Part shown: piece by piece, positions 35,601-47,616 of the stretch | How positions within the stretch are numbered: position 1 is the stretch's first letter | How the letters are laid out: each line of letters opens with the position of its first letter | Assembly: GCA_036937835.1 (NCBI GenBank) | Contig: CM072864.1 | Coordinates: 18,830,001-18,894,000 of the forward strand | Reading direction: 5' to 3' | Origin: Pampus argenteus | Lineage: Eukaryota > Chordata > Actinopteri > Scombriformes > Stromateidae | Length of the DNA: 64,000 nt | Translations under genes and position numbers: made by a program | Notes under the pieces: generated by a model | Database searches by the model: none | Told to the model about the DNA's origin: nothing | The model's input: the letters and a program-made list of their open reading frames with translations, nothing else

Positions 35601-38600
35601 TCTTTTCTTTATTAGATGGGGATATTACAAAAAGATGTGAGATTTCACAGGTCCATGTGCCGGAGTTGTTCATGATGTCATGATGTCATGATGCTTACAT
35701 AAAGCCAGAAAGCATTTAAAAAGAGACTTGTCCCAGAGTGGCTGCTAGTTGAGGAAATCCAGGTCACTGTTCTGTAAAATGGGTGCCTGTTGTAAGCAGT
35801 GAATGTAAGGGGCTCTGAATTTCCCTTGTCTGCACAGCCTGGTCTACGCTGTTGTTCAACCACTCTGCCTGCATCACATTAGGATTTGCATGTAGTTACA
35901 TGATGTTGAGATTATAATAATATAATAGCATACTAATTTTTTAGTTTATTTCTACTGTCTTTTTTTATTAACGAGAGTTCGTCCCTTTGTCCTACTGTAT
36001 GTCGATAAATAGTTTAACTAGCGAAGACTCATACTTGGAAAGCTTATCTGGGACAAGACACTAATTTTAAAGTGACACATTGTCCAAGTTGGAATCAGCA
36101 TTCTTAGTTTTATTGCTGTTCCTATTGCAGGCTGATATTTTATGCCAGTTTATTCATTGTTATACTATTCGGTTTTTAGTACTGTTACACGTCATGTTGA
36201 TAACCAAAGTCAAGCTGAGAAGAGAAATGCCAAAATACAAACCTTTCAGTTTTTGACTCTAAATTTGGCAAATTTGAATTGTCAATACATTAAGTGCTAT
36301 TTTTAAACTGGAAAATACCAGACTTGTCTAAAGCAGTGGAAGCATTACTATAACTTTCCATGACACAGGGTGTGTTTGGAAAGACCTCTGACCTTTGAGG
36401 CAACACCTGCAAAGAGGCAAATATAAGTGTTGGACCTGATGAGAAACATTGCCTTTTTCAGCTGCGACAAAACTGAAGATCCTTTATCATTTTGTTAATA
36501 TTAAGATTTAGGTTAAATAAATAAATAAATACTTGAGTGAGACACACTCTGCAAGCCGCTGGAATGTCATTCAGAGATATCTTGTAATTTCAGCTCTGTG
36601 TGGCCTTTAGGTTTAACCCCCATGTCATCACCTGAGAGGATGCCTGATATCCCTCACTCTTTGTTGTAATTCTGTGTTTGTTTAGCTTCTGAATGGAGTC
36701 CTGCTGGCGTGGCATGTTTTCTCTGTTTGGTGGTTTCTAGAAGCCTCTCTTTAGTCTCTGTTATCCTGGACTCAGCGGGCCTGCGCGAGCTGCTAATATC
36801 AAAAGGCACTCGCAGTCCTCGCTAGCTATCAGTGTCTGTGGGCTGAGAGCAATGTATGGTTTGGCTATGAGTTCAGTGGAAAAGTTTAGTGGCTGAAATC
36901 TGTCCATTCCTTCCTGTCACTGACAGTCTGTCGGCATTCAAAGCACTAGCTGCCATCTGCTGCTGTATAAATAGACAGTAGTCAGAGCTGGAACAGCTGG
37001 CACATAGGCCAGGACTGTGCCCTTTCCCACTACTTTCTAGCTAGATGGGTAAACCCACCTAAAGCAAACATTTCTGTGTATATATGCACATACTTAACCA
37101 TGTTAATGTTAACTTTTAAATATTCTAATTATTTTAAACATTATGTTAACATGAAATCCAGTTTAAGAGAAATCCTAAGACCAAATACAACATAGGCCTA
37201 TGTGCCTGACGACTAAATAACAGCATCCACTCCCACTACACTAAATCTGATTGCTAACACGCTACATTAAAAAACATGGACCTTTTTTTAAATGCAGTAC
37301 ATGTAAACATGCTGATTTCCTGCACAAACCAGATTTTTTCAAAATAACCTGGTTTCATGTGTGCATGTAAACCCTGTCATTTAATTCAATAAATCAAAAT
37401 GCTTTTAATGTTTAATTTACATTTTTATGACTTCAGTCACTTTCCAACAGAAACATGTAAAAAAAAAAAAATGTTTTCTAAAAAAGAGAGGAGGCGGTGT
37501 AAGGCAGTGTGAAAAGGGTCATTGTGATAGAGAGGACTGGGCACATAAAGCCTTGTCATAACACATTACCTAACATGTTTTGCAGGCTTGGTTGTCAACT
37601 GCTATACCCTGTATTCAGTGCATTGTTCTGGTGTCTTCCTGTGCTTTCCCCCCCTGCTCCTCTCTCTCAGTAGAAAGAGAAAAATGACATGATCAAAGTT
37701 TTAACTAGAAAAATTACAGTTGCAGCAATTATTTGATGTAGTGGCCCATCTAATTAAATGGAAATGTGATCTTAACATCAATATAAAGTTTGTTGTAGTA
37801 TGAAAATGAAAATGGTGTGTTTTTGTCAGTGATGGTAATGTATATTCTGGTGTGAAAGAACCCGTCTCCTGGCCAGACAGACTCTGCCTGCTCGGAAAGT
37901 TCCAGGCTTTTTTGACAGGAGTACTCAACAGATGAGTATTAAATTGCTGTTTTGGATATTTTTTAATTAAAGGCCACATGGTGTCTCTTTGAACCGATGT
38001 GAAAGTACAGTTTTCCAAAGGCGTTGTCAAGATACCCCATGTTAGTTTCTGTTTTGGAGTTGTTGTATGTCCTGTGTTGTGGCTGCGACAAGCTCAGCTG
38101 TTTGTCAAATGTGCACAGCAGTGCCCAGACACTACTTTTAGCTCTCAACTTTGAGCTGCATCCAGTGACAACTCTGTCACCTGTGCTGCAGCCACGGCAA
38201 CCGTGCCATCACACACTCTCTTCCAAAGACACTGGATACAACATGCAGGGCATTTCTGCTCCATACAGTCTTAATGCTGACTCTGTAAGGCTGGACAGCC
38301 AGTGTTACTGTGGGACTGCTCCAACCATCGGCTTAAGTCATCAGCTGTTTTGCTTCACCACTCATGCACAAACTGTGACACAGGTGTGCGGTTGTAACAT
38401 TGTATAGACATGCATAGCTTTAGAGCTGAAATGGTATGGATTTCTCTCTTGACATGGTGATAGAAAAACGCACATCAGTTGCATACTCTATAAACAGTTA
38501 TGATATATTTCCTATATAACTCCACACTTTTTTTTGTATTATATAATTATATTTTTGCCATGTACACAAAAGTTGGCACGTGCAAGAAGTGTGTAGTAGC

Positions 38601-41600
38601 CTCCCATGAGCATCTGTGCTCAGCGTCTGTGATGCTTTACTGAACAGGAACCACATGGTTTAATGTGTGGCTTGACGTCATAACACATTTGGAGGTTTAT
38701 GAATTGTCTAACTGAAAAATGTAAACGGATTAAACAACAGTGAAATTGTTGGTCCATTTTAATGTGACAGAACTTGACTCCATTCAGAGCTCCTTTTTTT
38801 CTCTTCACCTACAGCTTATAGGTCTCCTTGATGGGTATGTTAAAATATTTTTAATAGTGATTTTGCAACTAATAATTTAAATTTAATAAAATTTTCTCAT
38901 GACAAAATGGTCATGTACAGAACGCTGTTATAATTTAAGTGTACATATGTGTTGCTGTTCTATGGTGCTGGTGCAATCAGCACTTTAATTTAGTGAAAAA
39001 TGGCAGTCTGTAAGTCTGTGAGGTAAATGTAATAATATTCTTCAGAGGTGAACCGTTAGATCACACTGCTACCCATATGCACACACACACCCCAGAGATG
39101 CTGTTAAAATTCCTCAGTCTTGCTGGAAGAAGCACATGTGCTAATAACAATTCTGCACAGATAATATTTCTCTGAATGCCTGGATTCCCCTTATCAGTTT
39201 ATTTATTTATTTATTTTTCATATGTATTTATGTTATCCTCGGCAGTCATCAACCATCTTGAACTAATAGCTAGCAGTTCCATAGAGACGACAGAGGCAGA
39301 TATGTTCAGCCATTTTAGACCCTGCTTGTCTGCTAGTTTCAGGTGAGTGGGGCTAGCTTTTAGTACCCATCTGGTGCTTGGAGACCTCCTAACATCCTAA
39401 TTACTGATGGTGTCTCTGCTTTCCTGGCTGGATTATAGGCCCCATGTTGAACACCGGAGCACAAAATGTCTGCCGGCTATGACCAGCTGAGTGATGTCCC
39501 CTAGATATCAGGATGTGGTTAGTTAACTGCTGCTGCTTTGAAATGGAGAGCTCCTGTAGAGTACTCGTGTCCTGTCTGTTCTATATTCTGCAGAACGGGA
39601 ACTGAAAATGCAGAGTTGTGGCATTTTAGAAAAATAAACATCTGACGTTCCCTCACATGCCAGTAGCTTTTCTGTTCACTGAACATGGGGTTCCCTATCT
39701 GAATGATATTCTCTATCTTGAGTGAATCGTTTCTCCCACACAATTTACATGTCATCAGTCTATGTGGGCTACTGTAAATTTAGATGTTTGATGACCTGAT
39801 GATGACATAGTAATGAGACAGTCCTCTATGTTACTCTTTTATGCCTGGAGACATTCAGTTCAGTGTTGTTCAGCTGGTTTGATATTGAGCCAAAGACCAC
39901 ACCGGACCAGGCCTATATGCCGATTTTTACCACTCGCTGTCAAACGTGACTCGCTGCTTCCAAGTGGAACACAATGAGAGCCCAAGAATGAAAGTGTAGC
40001 GGCACCACTGAGTGACACATTGTTTATACCAGTCACCTAGCTCTGTGTCCATCGCCAACACACCTCTGTCTGCCCTGACAGCAGCCACACCGCTGCTTCT
40101 TCACTCGCTCACCCACCCACTCACTCTGCTAGTTTACTGTTAGCTATTAGCCTGCACACTGCTGCTAAAACACCAATGGTGCCTAAAACTGTCAAGACCA
40201 CCCAAATGGTGAGATCCTTGCACTAAATGCACTGAACTACTAACAAAACTTTCTGACTTTAACTTGTAAGTTATCACAAATTTGTCGCCGTCAGTCAAAT
40301 CCATCCTATCCATCCTCCAGCCTCGCTCCCTCTCTCCATGTTCGCTAAACTACGCCACTCTTCCAGACTGGACCACCAAACCCAGAAACTGATTCAACCC
40401 TAGTACGCAGCCAATCAATGCATAACCTTTGTGTCACCAAGAGCAAAAGTAGTGTCTCAGTCCTCAAAATGTGATTTTTATTGTTTTAATGATTAACTTG
40501 TGTTTTTATATGTAATAGAGAGTATTCCTGTTATGCTGTGATTTTCCACTTACAAAGTATTTAAAAGATTTTTGTTTCTGGCATTGCTTATGGAGTCTGA
40601 CATGATAAGTAGCTTAATGTCTTAGTTACAAATCCTACAGCTTTTCACACTGTGCCTTTTCGTGTGTTTCAAGGTTTTTAAAGGATTAAAATCCTGAAAT
40701 CACTTGTTTGATAAATAAACATAAAAAACCTGTGTTTAAGTTACCCTATATATTTTCCACCAAGCAGCAATGGGGAGAAAACGGAACGCAATGTGCCGCA
40801 TCCTCCCCTTGTGTTCCAAGTTGAGGTTGTTATGGCAACCAGAATCCTTTACCTGTTGCCATGGTTCAGAAAGACAGAGTGATGACGTTGTTTATTAGGC
40901 AGCAGAATGTGTCTGCCATTTTAAGTACACAATGTGACTCTGGTGGAAATTATTACTATAAATGGAAAGCAGAAGAATTCTTCATTGACATCCTGTTTTG
41001 TGACTATTGATTCGTGCACTGTTGCTCACGTAGATTCTGTCAGTGTGATGCACCACTGCAGGTTTAAAAAGTGAAATGAGTCATGCTAGAGTATATGGGG
41101 CCCTCCTGTCTGATATACTTCATCTCAGATGGCAGGAATGAAGTTCACCTCCTTCTGTGTCACTCTTAAACAAAAAGATGCAACAGTTTGACAGACTGTG
41201 AGGACATACGGTGGATATACCTTGAGAAGCAGTATGCCATTCTTTCAACACAAAGTACAAGTAATAAGAAATTGGACTACATACACATAACCATTGACAT
41301 GCCTGCCCCTTACTGAGAGATGACAGATGTTATCATGGTTACAGCTTCCTTTGTGTGGAAGTTTGCGCATCCTTGCCCTCAATACCCTTTTAGACTCTTG
41401 CATCAGAGATCCATTCTTATGACGCACTGAAAGGAACACATGGGTGAGGCAGCTAGCTATCTGTTCTGAGAGCGGCGGTGCCACGTCGTTAGCATGATTC
41501 ACCCTCAGGAGTTGAGCCGGCTCCCACTAACTGGTACCATGCATCTTTTCTTTGCTTAGATAAATTTTTTACCCCATGACACCTGCCTTTATCTATGACA

Positions 41601-44600
41601 AGATCTAAGACTGAACTGGGGAAGTTGACATAGTCAATAAAGAATAGAAAGCTAGCATCATATCGTGTCCTGCTAGAACACAGCTGTGATTCCCAGTAAG
41701 AGTAGTTTTGTCTCTGTCAGTTCGCTGGCCTGTCATGGGCATCCTGCTGTCCAAATGGCCTGTCTTATCATCATTCTGTTTTACTGCCATGTAGCCTCAC
41801 TGAATCAAGGCTTAGGCTGCCCCCTTGTTAATATCCACTGTAGATTGTTCCAGGAAAGGGGAAGAGGGGCACTGGTAACCTAAATCCCCCTTCATTTCTT
41901 CATACCCTAGTTCAAATTTCCCTTTGGAGGCAAGTCAAAGGTGAAATTCGGCTTTATTTAGCCACCTGTCTTGCTGTATCCTCTTCCAGTGCCCAATATG
42001 GAAGCTGCTGCTCTGCCTCTGTACCTTAACCTGTTTGTAGGTGGTGGGCACAAATGCAAATGTTTTAACCTGTGCTAGGTTGTAGCTACCTGAATCTCAA
42101 TGCATGAAGCAGTTAGTGCTCTGGTTTCTAAGGACACGCTGTGCTTTTCTGTCAGCATGTGACCCGCAGAGGGCGATATGCAATCCCTGTCTCTCCACAT
42201 CTCCTGCATTATTGATAAGTGAGCTGAAATCCTCTGAACACATAAGGCACTCTGCCGGGGACTCTTGATGCAAAAGCCTCTCAAGCACCCTCAAGTCGAG
42301 GAGCCAAACCTGGCTTTAATTTGCCCATTAGTGAAGCACAGAATATGCATGAACTCAAGCTAATTACTGCTTTGTAGCTCTCACTGGAGATTTGCTTGGA
42401 AAGAGTAAAAATGCTCTAAATACACAGATTAGTATTGGTCCTATTAAGATACAGAGGCATAGTTCCTTTTGTATTGCTATTTGGTTTCTATTGTTGCTCT
42501 GTTTGGATTGTTGCTAGGCCCTTGTGCACACCCGTTACTTTTAGTCTCTCAAACCCTTTTTTCCACTCTCCTATTTTTCGCTCTTACCTCTCCACCTCCC
42601 CCCTTAGTAATGAAGCTATGCGTTTGTCTGTTGTCTGTTCGGCCTGAGCAGACTCTCTGCATTGACCCTAACGTAAGGCAGCCTTAGTCAATAAAAGTGC
42701 AGTTTTTCTTATAAAGAGATTCGAGGAACAACTGGTGTGCCAATATCTACAGATATTCTGTAGTAAATTCTTAATCTCTCTCTCTGTGACATATCCAGTG
42801 CAGTGTGGAACGCATGAACACTAGTCCCAGGGGTACCAACAAACATTGTTGAGAGGGATGAAATGCCAGACATGGCTGCAAATTCTTGTTCATTAAGAAA
42901 TGTCTGTGTGGCCACAGGGAATGGTTCAGATACAACAGTTGAAGATAGGTTAGTAGGTGTAAGATGCATGTGTTATGACTCTGTATTGTTTGTGTTTTTT
43001 GCCGTGTTATCAATGCATATGATGAATCAAGGCACTGATTAAAGATGACATGTTTTGTAAAACCTGACACAACAGTTGCAGCTCTCAAAAAAGCCAACAG
43101 CTCATTATCGGTCACTGGTTCGTGTGACTTTCAGTTCCAAATATATCACTGAAGGTGGTCTGATTAAGGAACAGGATCTTAGACAACCAGGATAAAAATA
43201 ATTGATATATATATTGATGTCAGTATCTGTTTAAATAATTACAGAAGAATTACATAAATAAAGCACACTTAAATTAGGGATTCAAGTTTGATGTTTAAAA
43301 TGCGTGTATGTAATCAGCTCCCCTGACTTGTGAGGTGAAGCAAATGTGCAAAAGAGGAAAAAAAGAAACTGAAATGTACTTAAAGCAGACAAATTTTGTT
43401 CCTCCCCCACAGCTATTCTCAACCCCAAAGCCCCAAAGGAACCCGCCAAGTCCTTCAGTTTTGATTACTCCTACTGGTCACACACTACGGTGAGCTTTAA
43501 CATGTTCTCTGTTCCAGTGTCCAGTATAATGATCAATAAGAAATATAGAATATAAATAGTCATTATTCATTCATTATTCCCAAAATTAAAATATGTAAGT
43601 TTATTGAACTACTGTACATTTTAAGTAATTTCTCTCTTTCCCACAGCCGGAAGACCCCTCCTTTGCATCACAGAACCTTGTGTACAATGACATTGGCAAG
43701 GAAATGCTGCAGCATGCATTTGAGGGCTACAATGTCTGCATTTTTGCTTATGGCCAGACAGGAGCTGGTAAATCCTACACCATGATGGGCAAGCAGGAGG
43801 AGGGGCAGGAAGGAATCATTCCCATGGTTTGTTCTACAATGCAACTTTCTGATTTTAGCCTGACTGTAGAGGTTGAGATGGACTTTGTCCACTGTATTTT
43901 AAGTATTGACATTCCTTCCTGTCATAATTCTAAACCAAATTGATAAAAATTGATAAAATGTTGAGACTCCAATTCAATTGGAGATACTTATTTTCTTTGT
44001 AATGTGATAGCCCTTTGCCTTCAGGAAATCTCTTGTTAGTATTTTGTTTATCTGGTCTACAGATCTCCTCCCTATTCATCCTCCCTCTAATCTATCCACA
44101 TGCTGTTAATGTGCACTAAAATGTCTTCTTTTTCCACCTCTCAGCTCTGTGAAGATCTATTTGAGAAAATCAATGACAACAACAAAGAGGAGCTCTCTTA
44201 CTCGGTAGAGGTGAGTCTCAGACTGCTCTGGCATCTGTAATCCCTATTCTCAACTCCTGCCTCTGACTCTTGTGTTGGCTGCTCTCTAATGAACCGTTCC
44301 TAGTCTTCTCCTATGAGTGTTTCTAGTAATAGTCAGATATCAATCACAAACTGGCCTCTTCTTCTTTTGTATTCAACATAATAAGTTATCTCGCCTTGGC
44401 TGGCGAGTCAAGAAGTTAACACTGCTCAGCACATTTCTTTTGATTATTGAGTGTAATTGTACACATTTTCTCAAGCTGGAAAATAAATGAAAGTCTCACA
44501 GAGAAAATGATTCTAAAGTCGAACAAATATCCTCCTATACTGTAGCATACCTACATCGTTATGATCTGCATTGTGTTGTCCTGCTGCACATTGTTGCACT

Positions 44601-47600
44601 CCAGCACTGAACTGTTAATTCTGTTACTCACTACTAGGTCAGTTACATGGAGATCTACTGTGAGCGTGTGCGAGATCTGCTCAACCCCAAGAACAAAGGG
44701 AACCTGCGGGTGCGAGAACATCCTCTACTGGGCCCCTACGTAGAGGACCTCTCCAAACTAGCCGTCACCTCCTACACAGACATTGCTGACCTAATGGATG
44801 CAGGCAATAAGGCCAGGTAAGCCAGACTTGATTGTCAGTGTTGTTTATGCAATAAATAGTTACTGTCTTTCAGAATACCAGAACATTGCTTATCAAGAGG
44901 TTTTAATAAAACAGTAAGTCCATTATGACCTGGATTAGTGAGACTCCTCATAAATAGAACCTTTCTTTAATTGCAGGTAGTATTTCTCATTAAAATATGT
45001 ATGTATGAGTGAATGCAAATTTTGTGTGTGTGTGTGTGTCAGTCACGAGAGCTCCTGTGGGGAGGAGTGAACTCTGCCTTAATCTTCCTGTGCTGACTCA
45101 GAAGGCTTATTTCTAGAACATGGCATGTAAAGCCTGTATCTCCCCCTGTTACTATCCCTCCGAGTACGCCTATGTATTTGTATTTGGTGTCCTCACAGTA
45201 TTATCCACCGCACAAAATAATCCATTAGACTCAATTAATTCTAATAGACGTAAAACCCCTCTATGATAGCTCAAGTAATAGCAAAGACCATGAATTTAGT
45301 ATTAATAATACTGAATAATTTAAGAAAAGTGATTAAAGTACTACTTTGCTAACTTGTATGTTTTGACATACAGAACTGTGGCTGCCACCAACATGAATGA
45401 GACCAGCAGCAGGTCCCATGCTGTTTTCACCATCGTCTTCACACAGAGGAAACACGACAGTGAGACAGACCTTTCCACAGAAAAGGTCAGGAGACTTTAT
45501 AATATAGGATTATGATTCAAGAGATCATGAGATTGAATTTCTTCATAGTAGTTTTTATTACAGTCCATTTATCAAGTTATCTCCTTTTTTAATTTTGGCT
45601 AAGATGTCTGCTATGGTCCTCTAGGTTTGTGGTGAAAGGGAAGGAAAAAGAAAAGAGCCATTTTAGATTTTACTCTGACTGTGGAGAGACAAAGATCTCT
45701 GTGTTATTGTAAAGACAATGCCTATTGTATTTATCCACTATATGAGATTTTACTGTCCTGCTGCATCTCGCTTGACAATAATGTTGAAATGTTAAGAATT
45801 GTTTACACTTCCTATGCAGATGTCATTTGGAAAGATTTTGGATGGTTCAGTTTATTTATCTTTGGCACTTTGTGCAGTCACCATTAAAGTAGTATTCATC
45901 TTTTCTCAGTTTGTTATCACTCATATGTAAATTATTCACAAGCTTTATGGAATTTAAAATGTATTTCCTCCCTCTTCAGGTCAGCAAAATTAGTCTGGTA
46001 GACTTGGCAGGGAGTGAACGCGCAGATTCCACTGGTGCTAAAGGTACCAGGTTAAAGGTAAGACCGACTCCCATTAACATACACATCATAAACAGTTGAC
46101 TAACCTGATCAACTTGAATAATATTGTTTTTATCTGTGGTTGCAGGAAGGAGCAAACATCAACAAATCCCTCACCACATTAGGAAAGGTTATCTCTGCCT
46201 TGGCTGAAGTGGTGAGTGTTATATATGCATTTGTTTTTTTCTCTCCTCCTCGTCCTTGAGAGTCTTTTTTTTCTTACCCTCTACAACCTGACCCTGTCCT
46301 CTCAAGGATTTAATATCTGTAGCTTGGCATGCTTTAATGTCTTCTGTTTTCTCTCGTCCTTGCAATGCTTACACAGGATAACTGTACCAGCAAGGTAAAC
46401 CCTTTGACAGCTCAACTACTAACCTCTGATTCCTCCCATGGGCCAGATTTGACAACCCTTTCCATGTGCATTGTTGATGTTGTTGCATAATGTTCTGCCA
46501 CAACAATTTTGCTGTGCATTTAGCCACAATGTATAATAATAATACCACAGCATTTCATGCACAGGAGCAAAAGGGCATCAAATCTGGCCTCCTCTTATGT
46601 TACCTGATCACTTGTATGTTACATACAAGGTTTTTGCCATGATACATCATATTAGTGTTTAAACAGAAAGCCTTACAGTAGTTTGAATTTTTTCCAGTCA
46701 CCCAAATTAATATTTTATTTATTGCAGAGCAAGAAGAAGAAGAAGTCTGACTTCATCCCGTACAGAGACTCAGTTCTGACATGGTTACTGAGAGAGAACC
46801 TTGGTATGAACATTAATATCATTTGATAAACATCCCTTGTCGGTGGAATTTATGTATATAAACTGTGTAGCAAAATCTTTATACCCTGACAGCAACAAAA
46901 TGCAACCATCTGTATCCTGTAATACAGAGGAGTGGGGGTTTAAAAAATGAGCTAGTGTACATTACTCTCTGCCAATTTAAGAAGAACACTGTCAGCAGAC
47001 TGTATTTCAACTTTACTGGACAAACACACCCATCTCCTTGATTCAGACATGTATCAGAGTGTACAGTTATCTTCAATCTAAGATAACACGTCCTATGTAG
47101 CAGTTAAGTCTAATAATTGAGTATTGCAAAGTGCTGTGGAAATCCCGTTTTATTCAGAAATAAATATAAACCTGATCCATCTTATTTAGGTCAACATACA
47201 TTATGTCACACAAATGGTCTTTCATGCACATTGTTACATAATTGACCTCTTTCCCGATGTTTTTTATTTAAAAAAAAAAAAACAGGTGGAAACTCCAGAA
47301 CAGCTATGGTAGCTGCCCTCAGTCCTGCAGATATCAACTATGATGAAACTCTCAGCACGCTCCGGTAAGGACGTAGATAATAACTTTTACAAATGAATTC
47401 CAGTTAATTGTTTGCACTCCAGTGTATCTCAGTTTCCACAGCCTTTCTAATTAAAGCCTATTTTTATTTTTAGCTATGCTGACCGAGCTAAGAACATCAA
47501 ATGCAATGCTGTCATCAATGAGGATCCCAACAATAAGTTGGTTCGCGATTTGAAGGACGAAGTGGCTCGACTGAAGGAACTGCTCCGTGCCCAGGGCCTG

Positions 47601-47616
47601 GGAGACATCCTGGACA
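28573..47616 (+). CDS. kif1b: KIF1B exons 2-13, kinesin motor domain
   Basis: Coding exons: 28573-28678 (exon begins 28525), 43413-43489, 43647-43826, 44145-44210, 44638-44816, 45374-45485, 45980-46057, 46146-46211, 46377-46394, 46728-46803, 47286-47364, 47474-47616. The protein begins MSGASVKVAVRVRPFNSRE. The P-loop GQTGAGKS is at residues 97-104, switch I is NETSSRSH and switch II is DLAGSE. The 18-nt microexon 46377-46394 encodes DNCTSK in loop 12 and is immediately followed by SKKKKK, the kinesin-3 K-loop that binds the tubulin tail. Skipping the microexon keeps frame. The acceptor of 47286-47364 is odd: 13 A residues separate the pyrimidine tract from the CAG. Confidence 0.96.

Larger units (their letters stand above)
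28679..43412 (+). other. KIF1B intron 2 (14.7 kb)
   Basis: The largest gap without coding exons. It contains a long-armed inverted repeat (28900-29560), a pair of short direct repeats near 30646 and 30953, a CA/TA microsatellite (32537-32611), a possible MITE fragment near 37280-37380 and RFX/CRE-like sites near 40820-40890. The numerous open frames are short and lack coding character. A large intron after the ATG exon often carries enhancers (inference). Confidence 0.7.

Noticed and set aside
39900..40220. Possible exon with ATGGTGCCTAAAACTG and a following GT in a less AT-rich patch of KIF1B intron 2
   Set aside because: Only 33 nt are open from this ATG to the GT, it does not match KIF1B, and no acceptor-linked continuation was found.
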